A stretch of 35,061 nt of DNA from Candidatus Gottesmanbacteria bacterium RIFCSPHIGHO2_01_FULL_40_15 (GCA_001779115.1 MFJF01000010.1:1-35061); one strand, 5' to 3'; positions 1 through 6,511 are shown, counted from the stretch's first letter. The notes: generated by a model from the letters alone, not told the origin. Made by a program: numbers and translations.

Positions 1-288
1 TCTATCCGGTGCAAGCGTTGGATACTTGAGGGGAGCTCTTGCTAGTACGAGAGGACTGCGAGGGAGGAATCCCTGGTGTGCCAGTTGTGGGACAGAGTGC
101 CTGCAGCAAGCTGGATAGCTATATTCCTACGGGATAAGCGCTGAAAGCATCTTAAGCGCCAAGCCCACCCCAAGATAAGGTATCCTTATGAGACCCCTGG
201 AAGACTACCAGGTTGATAGGCGGAAAGTGTACGCACCGTGAGGTGTTTAGCTTATCCGTACTAATTGGTCCAGAGTAAATTTTAAGGT
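1..288 (+). rRNA. rrl: 23S ribosomal RNA, 3' end (partial)
   Basis: This is the last ~290 nt of 23S rRNA, cut by the left edge of the window. The sarcin-ricin loop is unmistakable (AGTACGAGAGGAC at about 44-56), and the usual domain VI landmarks follow, including a GTACTAAT segment near 258-265 just before the 3' end. The 3' end is placed at the AAGGTT that matches the terminal CTTAACCTT of other bacteria, so it is uncertain by about 10 nt. A 5S gene follows within 100 nt in the standard 23S-5S order. Confidence 0.95.
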
Positions 289-382
289 TAAGATCATCCT
301 TTAACGGATATTACATTTCTATTCACTTTTCAGAGAGTCATTTTCCCGATATAATCGGGATCAGGATAATAATTTGCGTTTG

Positions 383-508
383 AGTCTTTCGGTCTTTGGA
401 GCGGAGTGGAACTACCTTTTCCCATTCCGAACAGAGAAGTAAAACACTCCAGCGCCGACGATAGTAATTCCGCAAGGAACTGCGAAAATAGGCCAAGGCC
501 GAAGGATT
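383..508 (+). rRNA. rrf: 5S ribosomal RNA
   Basis: The loop segment CCCATTCCGAACAGAGAAGT at 421-440 is the 5S hallmark. Helix I is formed by TCTTTCGGTCT (385-395) with AGGCCGAAGGA (496-506), including G-U pairs. A further outer stem (ATTTGCG near 372 with CGCAAAT near 513) probably belongs to the precursor and is a processing site. Ends are judged from helix I, ±5 nt. In the 23S-5S spacer a TATAAT at 350-355 lies inside a small CCCGAT/ATCGGG hairpin. It has a weak TTTTCA 17 bp upstream and might give the 5S its own transcript, but that is unproven. Confidence 0.9.
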
Positions 509-590
509 TAAGCGCAAATATTCTAAGCGAGATAATTGTAACCCCGGAAAAGAAGGTGTTACAATAATTCTAACAAAGAAAGGCGGTTAA

Positions 591-620
591 ATGAAAAGTG
601 CCCCGAATATCAAAATCTAA
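591..620 (+). other. possible 9-codon leader ORF overlapping the rpsA start
   Basis: ATG at 591 with a well-placed AAAGGCGG upstream reads MKSAPNIKI and stops at 618-620, in a frame different from rpsA, whose GTG is at 598. It could be a real translational leader, a sign that rpsA is initiated by re-entry, or chance. An inverted repeat ATTGTAAC/GTTACAAT (535-542 / 558-565) lies just upstream and could form a leader stem. Confidence 0.25.
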
Positions 621-1767
621 AACTAACAAAAAGGAAAGCAAAAAAGCTACTTCAAAGCCAGCAACAATCAATCCAACTTTAACAGTAAGTCCGACCAGAG
701 TAAAAGGACGGGAACCCCAATCGATGGATGAACTTTTAAGGGAAAGCGGTATTACTTCTTTTTCTCTTAAAAAAGGAGATACGATTAAAGGCACTATTAT
801 TTCAATTTCATCAAAAGAAATACTTGTTGATATCGGAAAAAAAAGTTTCGGAATTATTGCCGAGTGGGAATTGGATCAGGTTAGAGATTATGTCAAACAA
901 TTGAATGTAGGAGATCAGGTAACAGCCCAAGTTATTAATCCGGAAAATGAATACGGCTATACGGTATTGTCTTTAAGAAAAGCCAGCATGGAGACACGAT
1001 GGGAGATGCTTGATGAGATTAAAGAGAAAGGAACAGATATTGAAGTGTTGGTAATTGAACCTGCTAAAGGCGGAGTTTTAGTTGATTGGCAAGGACTGAG
1101 AGGTTTTATTCCTTCTACTCAAATAGAAAGCAATCTGGTGGTAAACCCTTATCAATTAATTAATAAAAAATTAAAAGTCAAAGTAATTGAACTGGACAGG
1201 AGTATCAACAGATTGGTTTTATCACAGAAAGCTTCAGCTTTAGGAGTAACACCGAGTGTCCAGAGAGAGAAATTGCAAAAAATCAAACCTGATGATGTTT
1301 TGGAAGGAACTATATCGGGAATTGCTCCGTTTGGCGTATTTGTTGATGTTGACGGTATTGAAGGATTAGTCCACATTTCCGAAGTTGCCTGGGAGAAAGT
1401 AGAGAATTTGTCTTCCTTATTTAAAGTAGGCAATAAAACAGAAGTTATGGTGTTGGATATAAACGAAACTGACGGTAAATTGAATTTATCCATTAAAAGA
1501 TTAACCCCCGATCCATGGAAAAATATTCTTGACCGATATCCTATCGAATCAGCGGTATCAGGTAAGGTTGTCAGAAGCGCGCCGTACGGAATTTTTGTAC
1601 AATTGGAACCCGGTATAGAAGGCCTACTTCATATCAGTAAAATAACTCCCGGTGAAGAACCACAGGTGGGTGAACCGGTTGAATGTCTGGTTGAAAAAAT
1701 CGATACCGCCAAACGGAAAATTTCATTAACACTGGTCCCCAAAGAAAAACCGGTAGGATACAGATAA
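598..1767 (+). CDS. rpsA: 30S ribosomal protein S1 (four S1 domains)
   Basis: This S1-repeat RNA-binding protein of 389 aa binds mRNA on the 30S subunit and helps it load. Four OB-fold S1 domains are visible at roughly residues 58-125, 140-210, 229-304 and 318-384. The last two are the most canonical (…GVFVDVDGIEGLVHISEV and …GIFVQLEPGIEGLLHISKI). The first ~55 residues are Lys/Ser/Thr-rich and probably disordered. At four repeats it is shorter than the six-repeat E. coli S1 and nearer to the Gram-positive form. The start is unclear: the frame opens with GTG at 598, but the Shine-Dalgarno-like AAAGGCGG (about 578-585) is better spaced for the ATG at 591, which opens a 9-codon out-of-frame ORF overlapping the S1 start. 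The gene lies just downstream of the rRNA operon. Confidence 0.9.
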   Translation: MPRISKSKTNKKESKKATSKPATINPTLTVSPTRVKGREPQSMDELLRESGITSFSLKKGDTIKGTIISISSKEILVDIGKKSFGIIAEWELDQVRDYVKQLNVGDQVTAQVINPENEYGYTVLSLRKASMETRWEMLDEIKEKGTDIEVLVIEPAKGGVLVDWQGLRGFIPSTQIESNLVVNPYQLINKKLKVKVIELDRSINRLVLSQKASALGVTPSVQREKLQKIKPDDVLEGTISGIAPFGVFVDVDGIEGLVHISEVAWEKVENLSSLFKVGNKTEVMVLDINETDGKLNLSIKRLTPDPWKNILDRYPIESAVSGKVVRSAPYGIFVQLEPGIEGLLHISKITPGEEPQVGEPVECLVEKIDTAKRKISLTLVPKEKPVGYR

Positions 1768-1821
1768 TAAAAAATCAAAACTCAAATTTCAAAAATCAAA
1801 ATCCCAAGGTAATTATTATAG

Positions 1822-1827
1822 TATAAT
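1822..1827 (+). promoter_or_regulatory. -10 box (TATAAT) for radA
   Basis: A perfect TATAAT ends 9 nt before the radA ATG at 1836, so the transcript would start within a few nucleotides of the start codon. No good -35 is visible: the upstream 50 bp is a low-complexity run of CAAAA/TCAAA units between rpsA and radA. Confidence 0.45.
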
Positions 1828-1835
1828 TCCAGGAA

Positions 1836-3203
1836 ATGAAAACTCGTTCGCAATTCGTCTGCCAGCAGTGCGGATATAAAAGTCCGTCTTTTTTGGGAAG
1901 ATGTCCCAATTGTGATTCCTGGAATTCCCTGGTAGAGACAGTTGAGGCTGATAAGATAACTCCTTGGGCTAAAGTGAATAGAAGAGAGAGGAAAGCGGGA
2001 GCTAAGCTTTTTAAATTGAGCCAAGTTAAATCGGCAGATTTCAAGAGGATTTCTTCCGGGATCGGAGAAGCGGATCAGGTATTGGGCACTTCGACAGGCT
2101 CAGTGCAAGCGGGGAATTCATTAGCTGGATTTGTGCCCGGTTCGGTAGTGCTTCTGGCAGGGGATCCGGGAATCGGCAAGTCAACTCTGGCACTTCAGAT
2201 ATTAGCCAATATCGGCGGTCTTTATATATCAGGGGAAGAATCGCAGGAACAGGTCAGCCTTCGGGCATCACGACTGAAGATTGCAACACACAATATATTT
2301 ATCTTAAATGAGACGAATATTGAAGCCATAATAGAAAGTTATGATCCGAATAATGAAGGAGTCAGACTGATAGTTATTGATTCCATTCAAACTGTATGGA
2401 GCCAGGAATTGACGGGCGCACCGGGGAGTGTCGGACAGGTGAGAGAATGTGCTTTGAGACTTTTGGATTTGGCAAAGTCAAAAAACATCCCGATTATCCT
2501 TATCGGTCATGTTACAAAAGAAGGTACAATCGCCGGACCGCGTATTCTTGAACACATTGTGGATACAGTTTTGTATCTGGAGGGCGAACGATTCCAATCA
2601 TTACGAATTTTAAGGAGTTCCAAAAACCGTTACGGTGCAGTTGATGAGGTAGGAGTGTTTTCCATGGAAGAGAAGGGAATGACCGAGGTTTCCAACCCGT
2701 CGGAATTGTTTTTGGGTGAGCAGCCCTCCTATGCTAAAGCTTCGGCGGGCAAAGCCGGTTCCGTAATAGTTGCAACCATGGAAGGATCGCGGCCCCTTCT
2801 GGTTGAGATTCAAGCTTTGACTGTATCGACTCAAATGCCAATCGCCAGACGGGTTGGGACGGGAATTAATTCCAATAGGCTGCAGATGCTGGTAGCTATA
2901 CTGCAGAAGCATTTACGCTTACCTTTGGGGAATTTTGATATTTTTGTTAATGCGGCATCGGGAATAAAAGTATTTGAGCCGGCGGCGGATTTGGGAATCT
3001 GTTTGGCAATTGTTACTTCATTTAAAAATAAACCTTTGCCAGCCAAAACCGCAGCTTTGGGAGAAGTGGGATTACTGGGGGAGATTAGAAACGTAATCGG
3101 TCTTGAAAGAAGAATAAAAGAAGCAAAAAAACTTGGTTTTACGAATATTATTTCAGCTAAAAATTATCATCACATAAGCCGTATAACTGCAGATTTATTC
3201 TGA
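1836..3203 (+). CDS. radA: DNA repair protein RadA, with two repeat-derived insertions
   Basis: RadA/Sms is a RecA-like ATPase that drives branch migration in recombinational repair and transformation. Visible features in order: a four-cysteine zinc finger (C9, C12, C23, C26), Walker A GDPGIGKST at 109-117, the RadA signature KNRYG near residue 268, and a C-terminal Lon-protease-like domain. Two stretches do not belong to the family. One is about 12 residues between VLG and FVPGSVVLL (around 84-97). The other is PSYAKASAGKA just before GSVIVATMEGSRPLLVEIQ. Both are encoded by GC-rich repeat-like DNA and leave the frame and ATPase motifs intact. The start ATG is supported by the TATAAT just upstream. 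The 3' end converges with the caspase-like gene, leaving an 8-nt gap. Confidence 0.93.
   Translation: MKTRSQFVCQQCGYKSPSFLGRCPNCDSWNSLVETVEADKITPWAKVNRRERKAGAKLFKLSQVKSADFKRISSGIGEADQVLGTSTGSVQAGNSLAGFVPGSVVLLAGDPGIGKSTLALQILANIGGLYISGEESQEQVSLRASRLKIATHNIFILNETNIEAIIESYDPNNEGVRLIVIDSIQTVWSQELTGAPGSVGQVRECALRLLDLAKSKNIPIILIGHVTKEGTIAGPRILEHIVDTVLYLEGERFQSLRILRSSKNRYGAVDEVGVFSMEEKGMTEVSNPSELFLGEQPSYAKASAGKAGSVIVATMEGSRPLLVEIQALTVSTQMPIARRVGTGINSNRLQMLVAILQKHLRLPLGNFDIFVNAASGIKVFEPAADLGICLAIVTSFKNKPLPAKTAALGEVGLLGEIRNVIGLERRIKEAKKLGFTNIISAKNYHHISRITADLF
2087..2123 (+). repeat. in-frame repeat insertion 1 inside radA
   Basis: CACTTCGACAGGCTCAGTGC and flanking bases interrupt the conserved VLGGG-(I/L)VPGS segment of RadA, adding residues TSTGSVQAGNSLA before the Walker A strand. 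The core resembles short dispersed repeats that end in GACAGGCTCAG in many genomes. The boundaries are estimated from the protein alignment I know for RadA, not from a computed alignment. Confidence 0.55.
2724..2758 (+). repeat. in-frame repeat insertion 2 (SYAKASAGKA-coding) inside radA
   Basis: This stretch encodes PSYAKASAGKAG between NPSELFLGEQ and SVIVATMEG, where other RadA proteins have only a short linker. Related DNA (CCTACGCC…GCTTCGGCGGACAAGCC) occurs at 33411-33490, and a divergent relative sits in the glycosyltransferase gene at 11301-11366. This supports a propagating repeat family. Confidence 0.65.
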
Positions 3204-3211
3204 TGAATAGG

Positions 3212-3835
3212 TTAAGATTCCAGGCAGACCTGGTGGCGCATATCCCAGAGGAGATAGCGGACAAGATAAAGCTCTTTGGATTTTGAGGAAATAAGCGAAT
3301 CAATATTCTTTTTGAACGCTTTTTGGGAATTGCGGTAAGCAGTTTTTGGAGATGATTTTCTGAGCAGGGAATAAGAGACTTCAAAGGCCGGCTCTAAAAA
3401 TTGACCGGCACGCTTATCTTTCAGAGGATAATTCTCTTGGCCTTCTGTTTGGTAAAAGACAAAAACCTCATCATAACCAATGTAACTTTTCGCGCCCTTT
3501 TTGATTGCAGCCGGACCTAATTCTTTTCCTGTTTCGCAGGAGAAAGCATAAGTCCGGGTGTCTTTAAGCAGATGTTCGTTTTTGCCTTTTTCCAAAAGAA
3601 TTTCCTCATTCTGGCAAGTGATGGAGGAATAATTGCCGTGTCCGTGGAGTAAAACCAGATCAAGAGAATTTATGTTTATCAGAGCCGTAAATTTCCTGAG
3701 GGTAGCAGCGGTTTTTTTCAGATCAAAAACAGTCCACTTATACTCATCGGCAAATTTAATGAGTTTTTGACTAAAGGCATAAAGGTAACGGGTTACGGTT
3801 TCGTAGGAAGGGCGGGTAAGAAGAACTTTAGGCAT
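3212..3835 (-). CDS. caspase-like (clan CD) cysteine peptidase candidate
   Basis: This 207-aa protein has a hydrophobic strand ending in HGHG (VLLHGHGN, H64/H66) and a second strand ending in Ser-Cys (TYAFSCETGKELGPAAIKKGAKSYIGY, C100). That His-Gly … Ser-Cys pattern, followed by a Gly-Ala-X-X-X-Ile-Gly segment, is typical of CHAT/caspase/clostripain-type cysteine peptidases. H64 or H66 with C100 would be the catalytic dyad. No signal peptide or membrane helix is seen, so it is probably cytoplasmic. It is the last gene of a three-gene operon and its ATG overlaps the end of the preceding small gene by 8 nt, indicating translational coupling. The substrate is unknown. Regulated proteolysis or an abortive defence role is possible, but only by analogy. 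The fold call is from motifs alone. Confidence 0.6.
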   Translation of the reverse strand: MPKVLLTRPSYETVTRYLYAFSQKLIKFADEYKWTVFDLKKTAATLRKFTALININSLDLVLLHGHGNYSSITCQNEEILLEKGKNEHLLKDTRTYAFSCETGKELGPAAIKKGAKSYIGYDEVFVFYQTEGQENYPLKDKRAGQFLEPAFEVSYSLLRKSSPKTAYRNSQKAFKKNIDSLISSKSKELYLVRYLLWDMRHQVCLES

Positions 3836-4037
3836 AGAAAACGCCTTTTTTAAGGGATTTCAGATATTCAAGTTCTATCTCGATAATTTTTTTACCCAAA
3901 TCATCGTCTTTTTTAACATGTGAAATCAATTGGTGCTTGTTAAATGTGCCAAAACCTACTATAGCGAGTTTGGCATTTTCAGGCCATATTTCAAGCCGGG
4001 CAGTAACTAAACGGATTATTTTTTCCCTTTTTTTCAT
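3828..4037 (-). CDS. small conserved-type protein upstream of the caspase-like gene
   Basis: This 69-aa protein (MKKREKIIRLV…GVFYA) starts at the ATG at 4037, 1 nt after the stop of the preceding gene. A longer upstream in-frame start would overlap that gene almost entirely and is unlikely. I do not recognise the family with certainty. The segment HVKKDDDLGKKIIEIELEYL (residues about 40-60) resembles ISQNTDLGKQILQELDEM in the neighbouring 67-aa protein, so the two are probably diverged copies of one domain. It is charged, has no membrane helix, and overlaps the caspase-like gene by 8 nt. A regulator or substrate of that peptidase is a reasonable guess from coupling only. Confidence 0.65.
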   Translation of the reverse strand: MKKREKIIRLVTARLEIWPENAKLAIVGFGTFNKHQLISHVKKDDDLGKKIIEIELEYLKSLKKGVFYA

Positions 4038-4038
4038 A

Positions 4039-4242
4039 TCAGATGATCTCCATTTCATCAAGTTCCTGGAGAATCTGTTTACCCAGATCGGTATTTTGGG
4101 AGATCTCAATATACGCCGAATTCCAAGTGACGGGTCCGATTTCTGTCAGAGAAGCAATTATTTCCTGTCTGACAGCGACAGGCAGATCAGCATAGATTTT
4201 AAGAAATTTTTCCCGGGGATTCAGATCAGACAAGTCCAGCAT
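4039..4242 (-). CDS. small protein, first gene of the caspase-like operon
   Basis: This 67-aa protein begins MLDLSDLNPREKFLKIYADLPVAVRQEII and is probably largely helical. Its C-terminal SAYIEISQNTDLGKQILQELDEMEI matches the 69-aa product of the next gene in pattern (DLGK-x-I-(I/L)). No known domain is recognised. A good promoter (TTGATT-17 bp-TATAAT) lies immediately upstream inside the end of the GT87 gene, with the -10 only 9 nt from the ATG, so this operon is transcribed on its own. Confidence 0.65.
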   Translation of the reverse strand: MLDLSDLNPREKFLKIYADLPVAVRQEIIASLTEIGPVTWNSAYIEISQNTDLGKQILQELDEMEII

Positions 4243-4250
4243 ACAGATTG

Positions 4251-4279
4251 ATTATAACCAAATTTTTCTAGGCAATCAA
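4251..4279 (-). promoter_or_regulatory. promoter of the caspase-like operon
   Basis: On the minus strand TTGATT (4279-4274) and TATAAT (4256-4251) are separated by exactly 17 bp. The predicted start falls about 2 nt before the ATG at 4242, giving an almost leaderless mRNA. Its -35 lies in the last codons of the upstream glycosyltransferase gene. Confidence 0.6.
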
Positions 4280-5374
4280 AAGAAGGCCGAATAGAATGAG
4301 GCTGCCAATCAATGCGTGAGAGATAATAAAGGGATTTGATGTCGGCGGACGGGTAATATCCCGGAAATGCATACCGACCAGGACAGCTGAGACGAGAGTA
4401 AGAAGAAAACGGATTCTATATCCGGGAGAAAGGAATCGGGTGCGGTAAATTCTTATTGAAGCGGCAATAAAACCCGGGAAGGTAAGAATATAGTGATGCT
4501 GCCAGGCAAACGGAGTTCCAATAACAGTGGTGATCAGTATCAGGGAAAAAAAGGAAAGATTGCCAAGTGAGGTGAATTTGCGAATTATAAGAATAAACAG
4601 TAAAACGATTAAAAGAACTGACCAATAAAGATTGCCGGAAAATCCTACGCGGGCCAAAAAAGCCCGCAAAGAGTGATCATATAGCGTTGTAACAGAACCT
4701 GTTTTTGTCAAAAGAACCGGAAGATGAACGGTTAAATAGTAGAGGGAGCGGGGTGATAGAAAAAGGAAAAAGACATTGGCTCCAGCAAAGATAAATAACC
4801 CTGAAAGGAGAGTCAGATATTTTTTACGGAGAAGAAAATACAGTGATAAAGTTACCGGCGTCAGTTTAAGCATACAGGCCAAGCTCCAATAAATTGAGGA
4901 TAAAAACGGTTTATTTTTCCGGTCATTTAAGAAAGCCAGAAAAAGAAATGACAGAACAAAAAGATTAACCTGGCCGGTGACCAGGGTAAATTTCAGCGGA
5001 AAATTCTGAAAAAGGAGTGCCAGAATAAGGAATCTGACCGGTTTTGACGGAAAATAGTTTTTAAGCACAGAATAGGCGGTTAGAAGAAAAAAAAGAATTG
5101 AGCTTCCGGTAAATAAAAGTGAGGCTGAAAGCGGATTTATGAAACTTAGAGTTGCAAAAAGAATAAATGAGGAGGGAGGGTAATTAAACGGGATGCCTTG
5201 GGTAAATTCGGGGCCATACGGAGAGCGGCCGGAAGTTAATATCTTCCCGTAACGGTAATAAACTTCAAAATCAATCAAACCGTTTCTTAATTGCACTTCC
5301 AATCCAAATATAATTTGGAGTATAGCCAGATAGAGAAACAGAGCAGACAAGATTTGGACGAGATGCCTCTTCAT
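4268..5374 (-). CDS. GT87-type polyprenol-phosphate-mannose glycosyltransferase (DUF2029)
   Basis: This 368-aa integral membrane protein has about nine to ten hydrophobic helices. The N-terminal loop DFEVYYRYGKILTSGRSPYG (residues about 36-55) followed by FNYPPSSFIL is the signature of DUF2029/GT87 enzymes, which transfer mannose from polyprenyl-phosphate-mannose to acceptors outside the membrane. The Asp in DFEVYY corresponds to the conserved catalytic-loop acid. The length fits the family. It stands alone on this strand, upstream of but separately transcribed from the caspase-like operon. The exact sugar and acceptor cannot be read from sequence; other glycan genes are 1-17 kb away. Confidence 0.75.
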   Translation of the reverse strand: MKRHLVQILSALFLYLAILQIIFGLEVQLRNGLIDFEVYYRYGKILTSGRSPYGPEFTQGIPFNYPPSSFILFATLSFINPLSASLLFTGSSILFFLLTAYSVLKNYFPSKPVRFLILALLFQNFPLKFTLVTGQVNLFVLSFLFLAFLNDRKNKPFLSSIYWSLACMLKLTPVTLSLYFLLRKKYLTLLSGLFIFAGANVFFLFLSPRSLYYLTVHLPVLLTKTGSVTTLYDHSLRAFLARVGFSGNLYWSVLLIVLLFILIIRKFTSLGNLSFFSLILITTVIGTPFAWQHHYILTFPGFIAASIRIYRTRFLSPGYRIRFLLTLVSAVLVGMHFRDITRPPTSNPFIISHALIGSLILFGLLLIA

Positions 5375-5660
5375 TTAAAGTCCAGGCTATAACAGCATGG
5401 TTATGTTACAGGATAGATCATTTAACCTGCCAAAACAATTTTATACTATTTCCAAAATATCCTCTTTTTGACATACAGTTTGGAGACGATACTTATCCAC
5501 ATTATTTTACACATTTAATACAGACCGTTTTACAGCTCCATAACTACTATTAATTATTATAGGTTATTACTATTTTGGGATTACTATAACTATAGGCTCT
5601 TGACAAAGACTTTTCCACATGCTAGCTTTGATATAGAAATAAGTTTTATCAAAAAACAAA
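5375..5660. other. AT-rich intergenic stretch with DnaA-box-like sites
   Basis: No gene is seen. The stretch is AT-rich with stuttering TTATTACTATT/ATTACTATAACTATAGG runs. A perfect TTATCCACA lies at 5493-5501 and a one-mismatch TTTTCCACA at 5611-5619. Two boxes are too few to claim an origin. The right part holds the promoter for the small downstream unit, and leftward it must contain the promoter of the GT87 gene. Confidence 0.4.
5600..5628 (+). promoter_or_regulatory. extended -10 promoter for the 48-codon ORF unit
   Basis: A perfect TTGACA at 5600-5605 is followed after 17 bp by TAGCTT at 5623-5628, preceded by TGC (extended -10). Predicted start about 5635, about 26 nt before the ATG at 5661. 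A near-match DnaA box (TTTTCCACA) sits in the spacer. Confidence 0.6.
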
Positions 5661-5807
5661 ATGAAAAAAATAATTGAGAAAATATTCGGTAAAAGAAGAA
5701 AGACAAGCCCAAGAGATTTTGAATGGGAAAGGTTTCAGGAATCAGCGAAGAAACAATTCAAGATACTGAAAGATAAGGGATTAAGCATTCCGGTAATGAC
5801 AATCTGA
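5661..5807 (+). CDS. 48-aa basic small protein, unknown
   Basis: This ORF of 48 codons begins MKKIIEKIFGKRRKTSPRDF and ends LSIPVMTI. It is rich in Lys/Arg and amphipathic at the N-terminus, with no recognisable domain. A strong promoter lies just upstream, and a tail with four copies of GCGGGCTACGACT and a hairpin follows. No clear Shine-Dalgarno is present, only A-rich sequence. It could be a real small nucleic-acid-binding or membrane-associated peptide, or an incidental ORF in a regulatory RNA. The clean promoter spacing favours expression of the region; translation is uncertain. Confidence 0.45.
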   Translation: MKKIIEKIFGKRRKTSPRDFEWERFQESAKKQFKILKDKGLSIPVMTI

Positions 5808-5834
5808 GAAAAATAATATAAGTTAACAATTCAA

Positions 5835-6015
5835 GCGGGCTACGACTACGATTAAAAGATATATAAAAGCTGCGGGCTACGACTCTAAGAGAGGAGGAGA
5901 CCGTAAAAGCAAAATAAAATAAAAAATTCTTAAGCAGGCAAAAAAAAGCGGGCTACGACTACAAAAACTGATACAAAAATAAAGAGCATCACTAACGCTA
6001 GCGGGCTACGACTAC
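5835..6015 (+). repeat. four copies of GCGGGCTACGACT(AC) in an A-rich tail
   Basis: Copies start at 5835, 5872, 5948 and 6001. All share GCGGGCTACGACT; copies 1, 3 and 4 share 15 nt, and copies 1 and 4 extend to GCGGGCTACGACTACGATTA. Starts are 37, 76 and 53 bp apart, and linkers are A-rich and differ from one another. Three copies lie in sequence expected to be single-stranded; the fourth is the loop of a 13-bp hairpin. The motif is GC-rich in an AT-rich region, so identity by chance is very unlikely. It is not a CRISPR: spacing is irregular and no cas genes are near. A set of RNA binding or antisense sites is the simplest reading. Confidence 0.75.
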
Positions 6016-6033
6016 GATTAGTAATGCTCTTTT
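5983..6033 (+). terminator. hairpin ending the repeat-bearing transcript
   Basis: AGAGCATCACTAA (5983-5995) pairs with TTAGTAATGCTCT (6018-6030) with one mismatch. The loop carries the fourth GCGGGCTACGACTAC copy. It is followed by only a short T tract (TTTT), so termination may be partial. Confidence 0.5.
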
Positions 6034-6302
6034 ATTATGGAGTTGATCAAATGTGATGAGCAGGTTTGACCAACACCTGTTTAAAAGCTATACCATTGAC
6101 AGTAAATCAATGTCAAGAAAAAATATTAATCTTAAAATCTTCAGTTTATCCTTTCATATCAATATCAAACAAACACTATCTTTATAGTGTCAAAACTAAT
6201 CAGATAACACTAGTCCTAGTGGTTAACACCTGATTAACTCCCTAAAAATACAGCTAATTAAAATCTCAAAAAACAAAGAAGAGTAAAAAAGAGCTCCAGA
6301 AC
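6034..6302. other. gene-free stretch with several small inverted repeats
   Basis: No ORF of substance is seen. Hairpin-forming sequences include TTGACA…TGTCAA (about 6097-6117), ACACTAT-CTTT-ATAGTGT (about 6173-6190) and CACTAG-TC-CTAGTG (about 6207-6220). They may be regulatory sites or part of an untranslated RNA, and none matches a motif I can name. Confidence 0.3.
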
Positions 6303-6331
6303 TTGACAAAGAGACTATACGATGATAGAAT
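6303..6331 (+). promoter_or_regulatory. strong promoter of a short RNA
   Basis: TTGACA (6303-6308), 17-bp spacer, TAGAAT (6326-6331): a near-consensus sigma-70 promoter. The predicted start is about 6338, and a rho-independent terminator follows 60-105 nt later, with no gene of normal size between. Confidence 0.75.
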
Positions 6332-6337
6332 GGCCCG

Positions 6338-6443
6338 CTAGAATAAGCTATGCCCGATTCAGCCCTTTTGAGTTCACAATTTTGGGTATTTCAATTTAAC
6401 TTCGGTTAATTCCGGGTAGTGCCGGTTGGGGCCGAAGTTTTTT
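6338..6443 (+). ncRNA. candidate ~106-nt small RNA (or leader encoding a 19-aa peptide)
   Basis: The unit is bounded by a near-consensus promoter and an intrinsic terminator and contains no standard gene. Landmarks of SRP RNA, RNase P RNA or tmRNA are not seen. It does contain a 19-codon ORF (6350-6409, MPDSALLSSQFWVFQFNFG) rich in aromatic residues and ending inside the terminator stem. That is reminiscent of an attenuator leader peptide, but there is no downstream gene on this strand and no clear ribosome site. An independent sRNA is therefore the more likely reading. Confidence 0.5.
6398..6443 (+). terminator. rho-independent terminator
   Basis: AACTTCGG (6398-6405) pairs perfectly with CCGAAGTT (6432-6439), with an inner CCGG/CCGG pairing, then a T tract at 6438-6443. 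It acts on the plus strand only, since no T run exists on the other side. Confidence 0.75.
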
Positions 6444-6464
6444 ATTACTTGTCTTTTCCAGGGG

Positions 6465-6511
6465 GTAGATAAGATGTAGGGCAGGCGTCTTATCTCCCCG
6501 CTAGAGGAGAT
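6465..6511 (-). terminator. hairpins beyond the sugar-transferase gene
   Basis: Between the sRNA unit and the gene ending at 6522 are two overlapping inverted repeats: AGATAAGATG with CGTCTTATCT (about 6467-6493), and TATCTCC with GGAGATA (about 6490-6511). They could stop transcription from the right, but no proper T tract is present, so the call is weak. Confidence 0.3.

Noticed and set aside
4038-4109. Longer start at 4109 for the 69-aa gene
   Set aside because: The extension lies wholly inside the upstream small gene, and the ATG at 4037 gives a clean 1-nt gap.
5493-5619. Replication origin
   Set aside because: One perfect and one near DnaA box are too few, and no dnaA or dnaN gene is present.
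5835-6015. Repeated GCGGGCTACGACTAC as a CRISPR array
   Set aside because: Only four short copies with starts 37, 76 and 53 bp apart, linkers of low complexity, and no cas genes nearby.
6350-6409. 19-codon peptide as a confident gene
   Set aside because: No ribosome site, too short, and its end lies in a terminator; mentioned only as a possibility.
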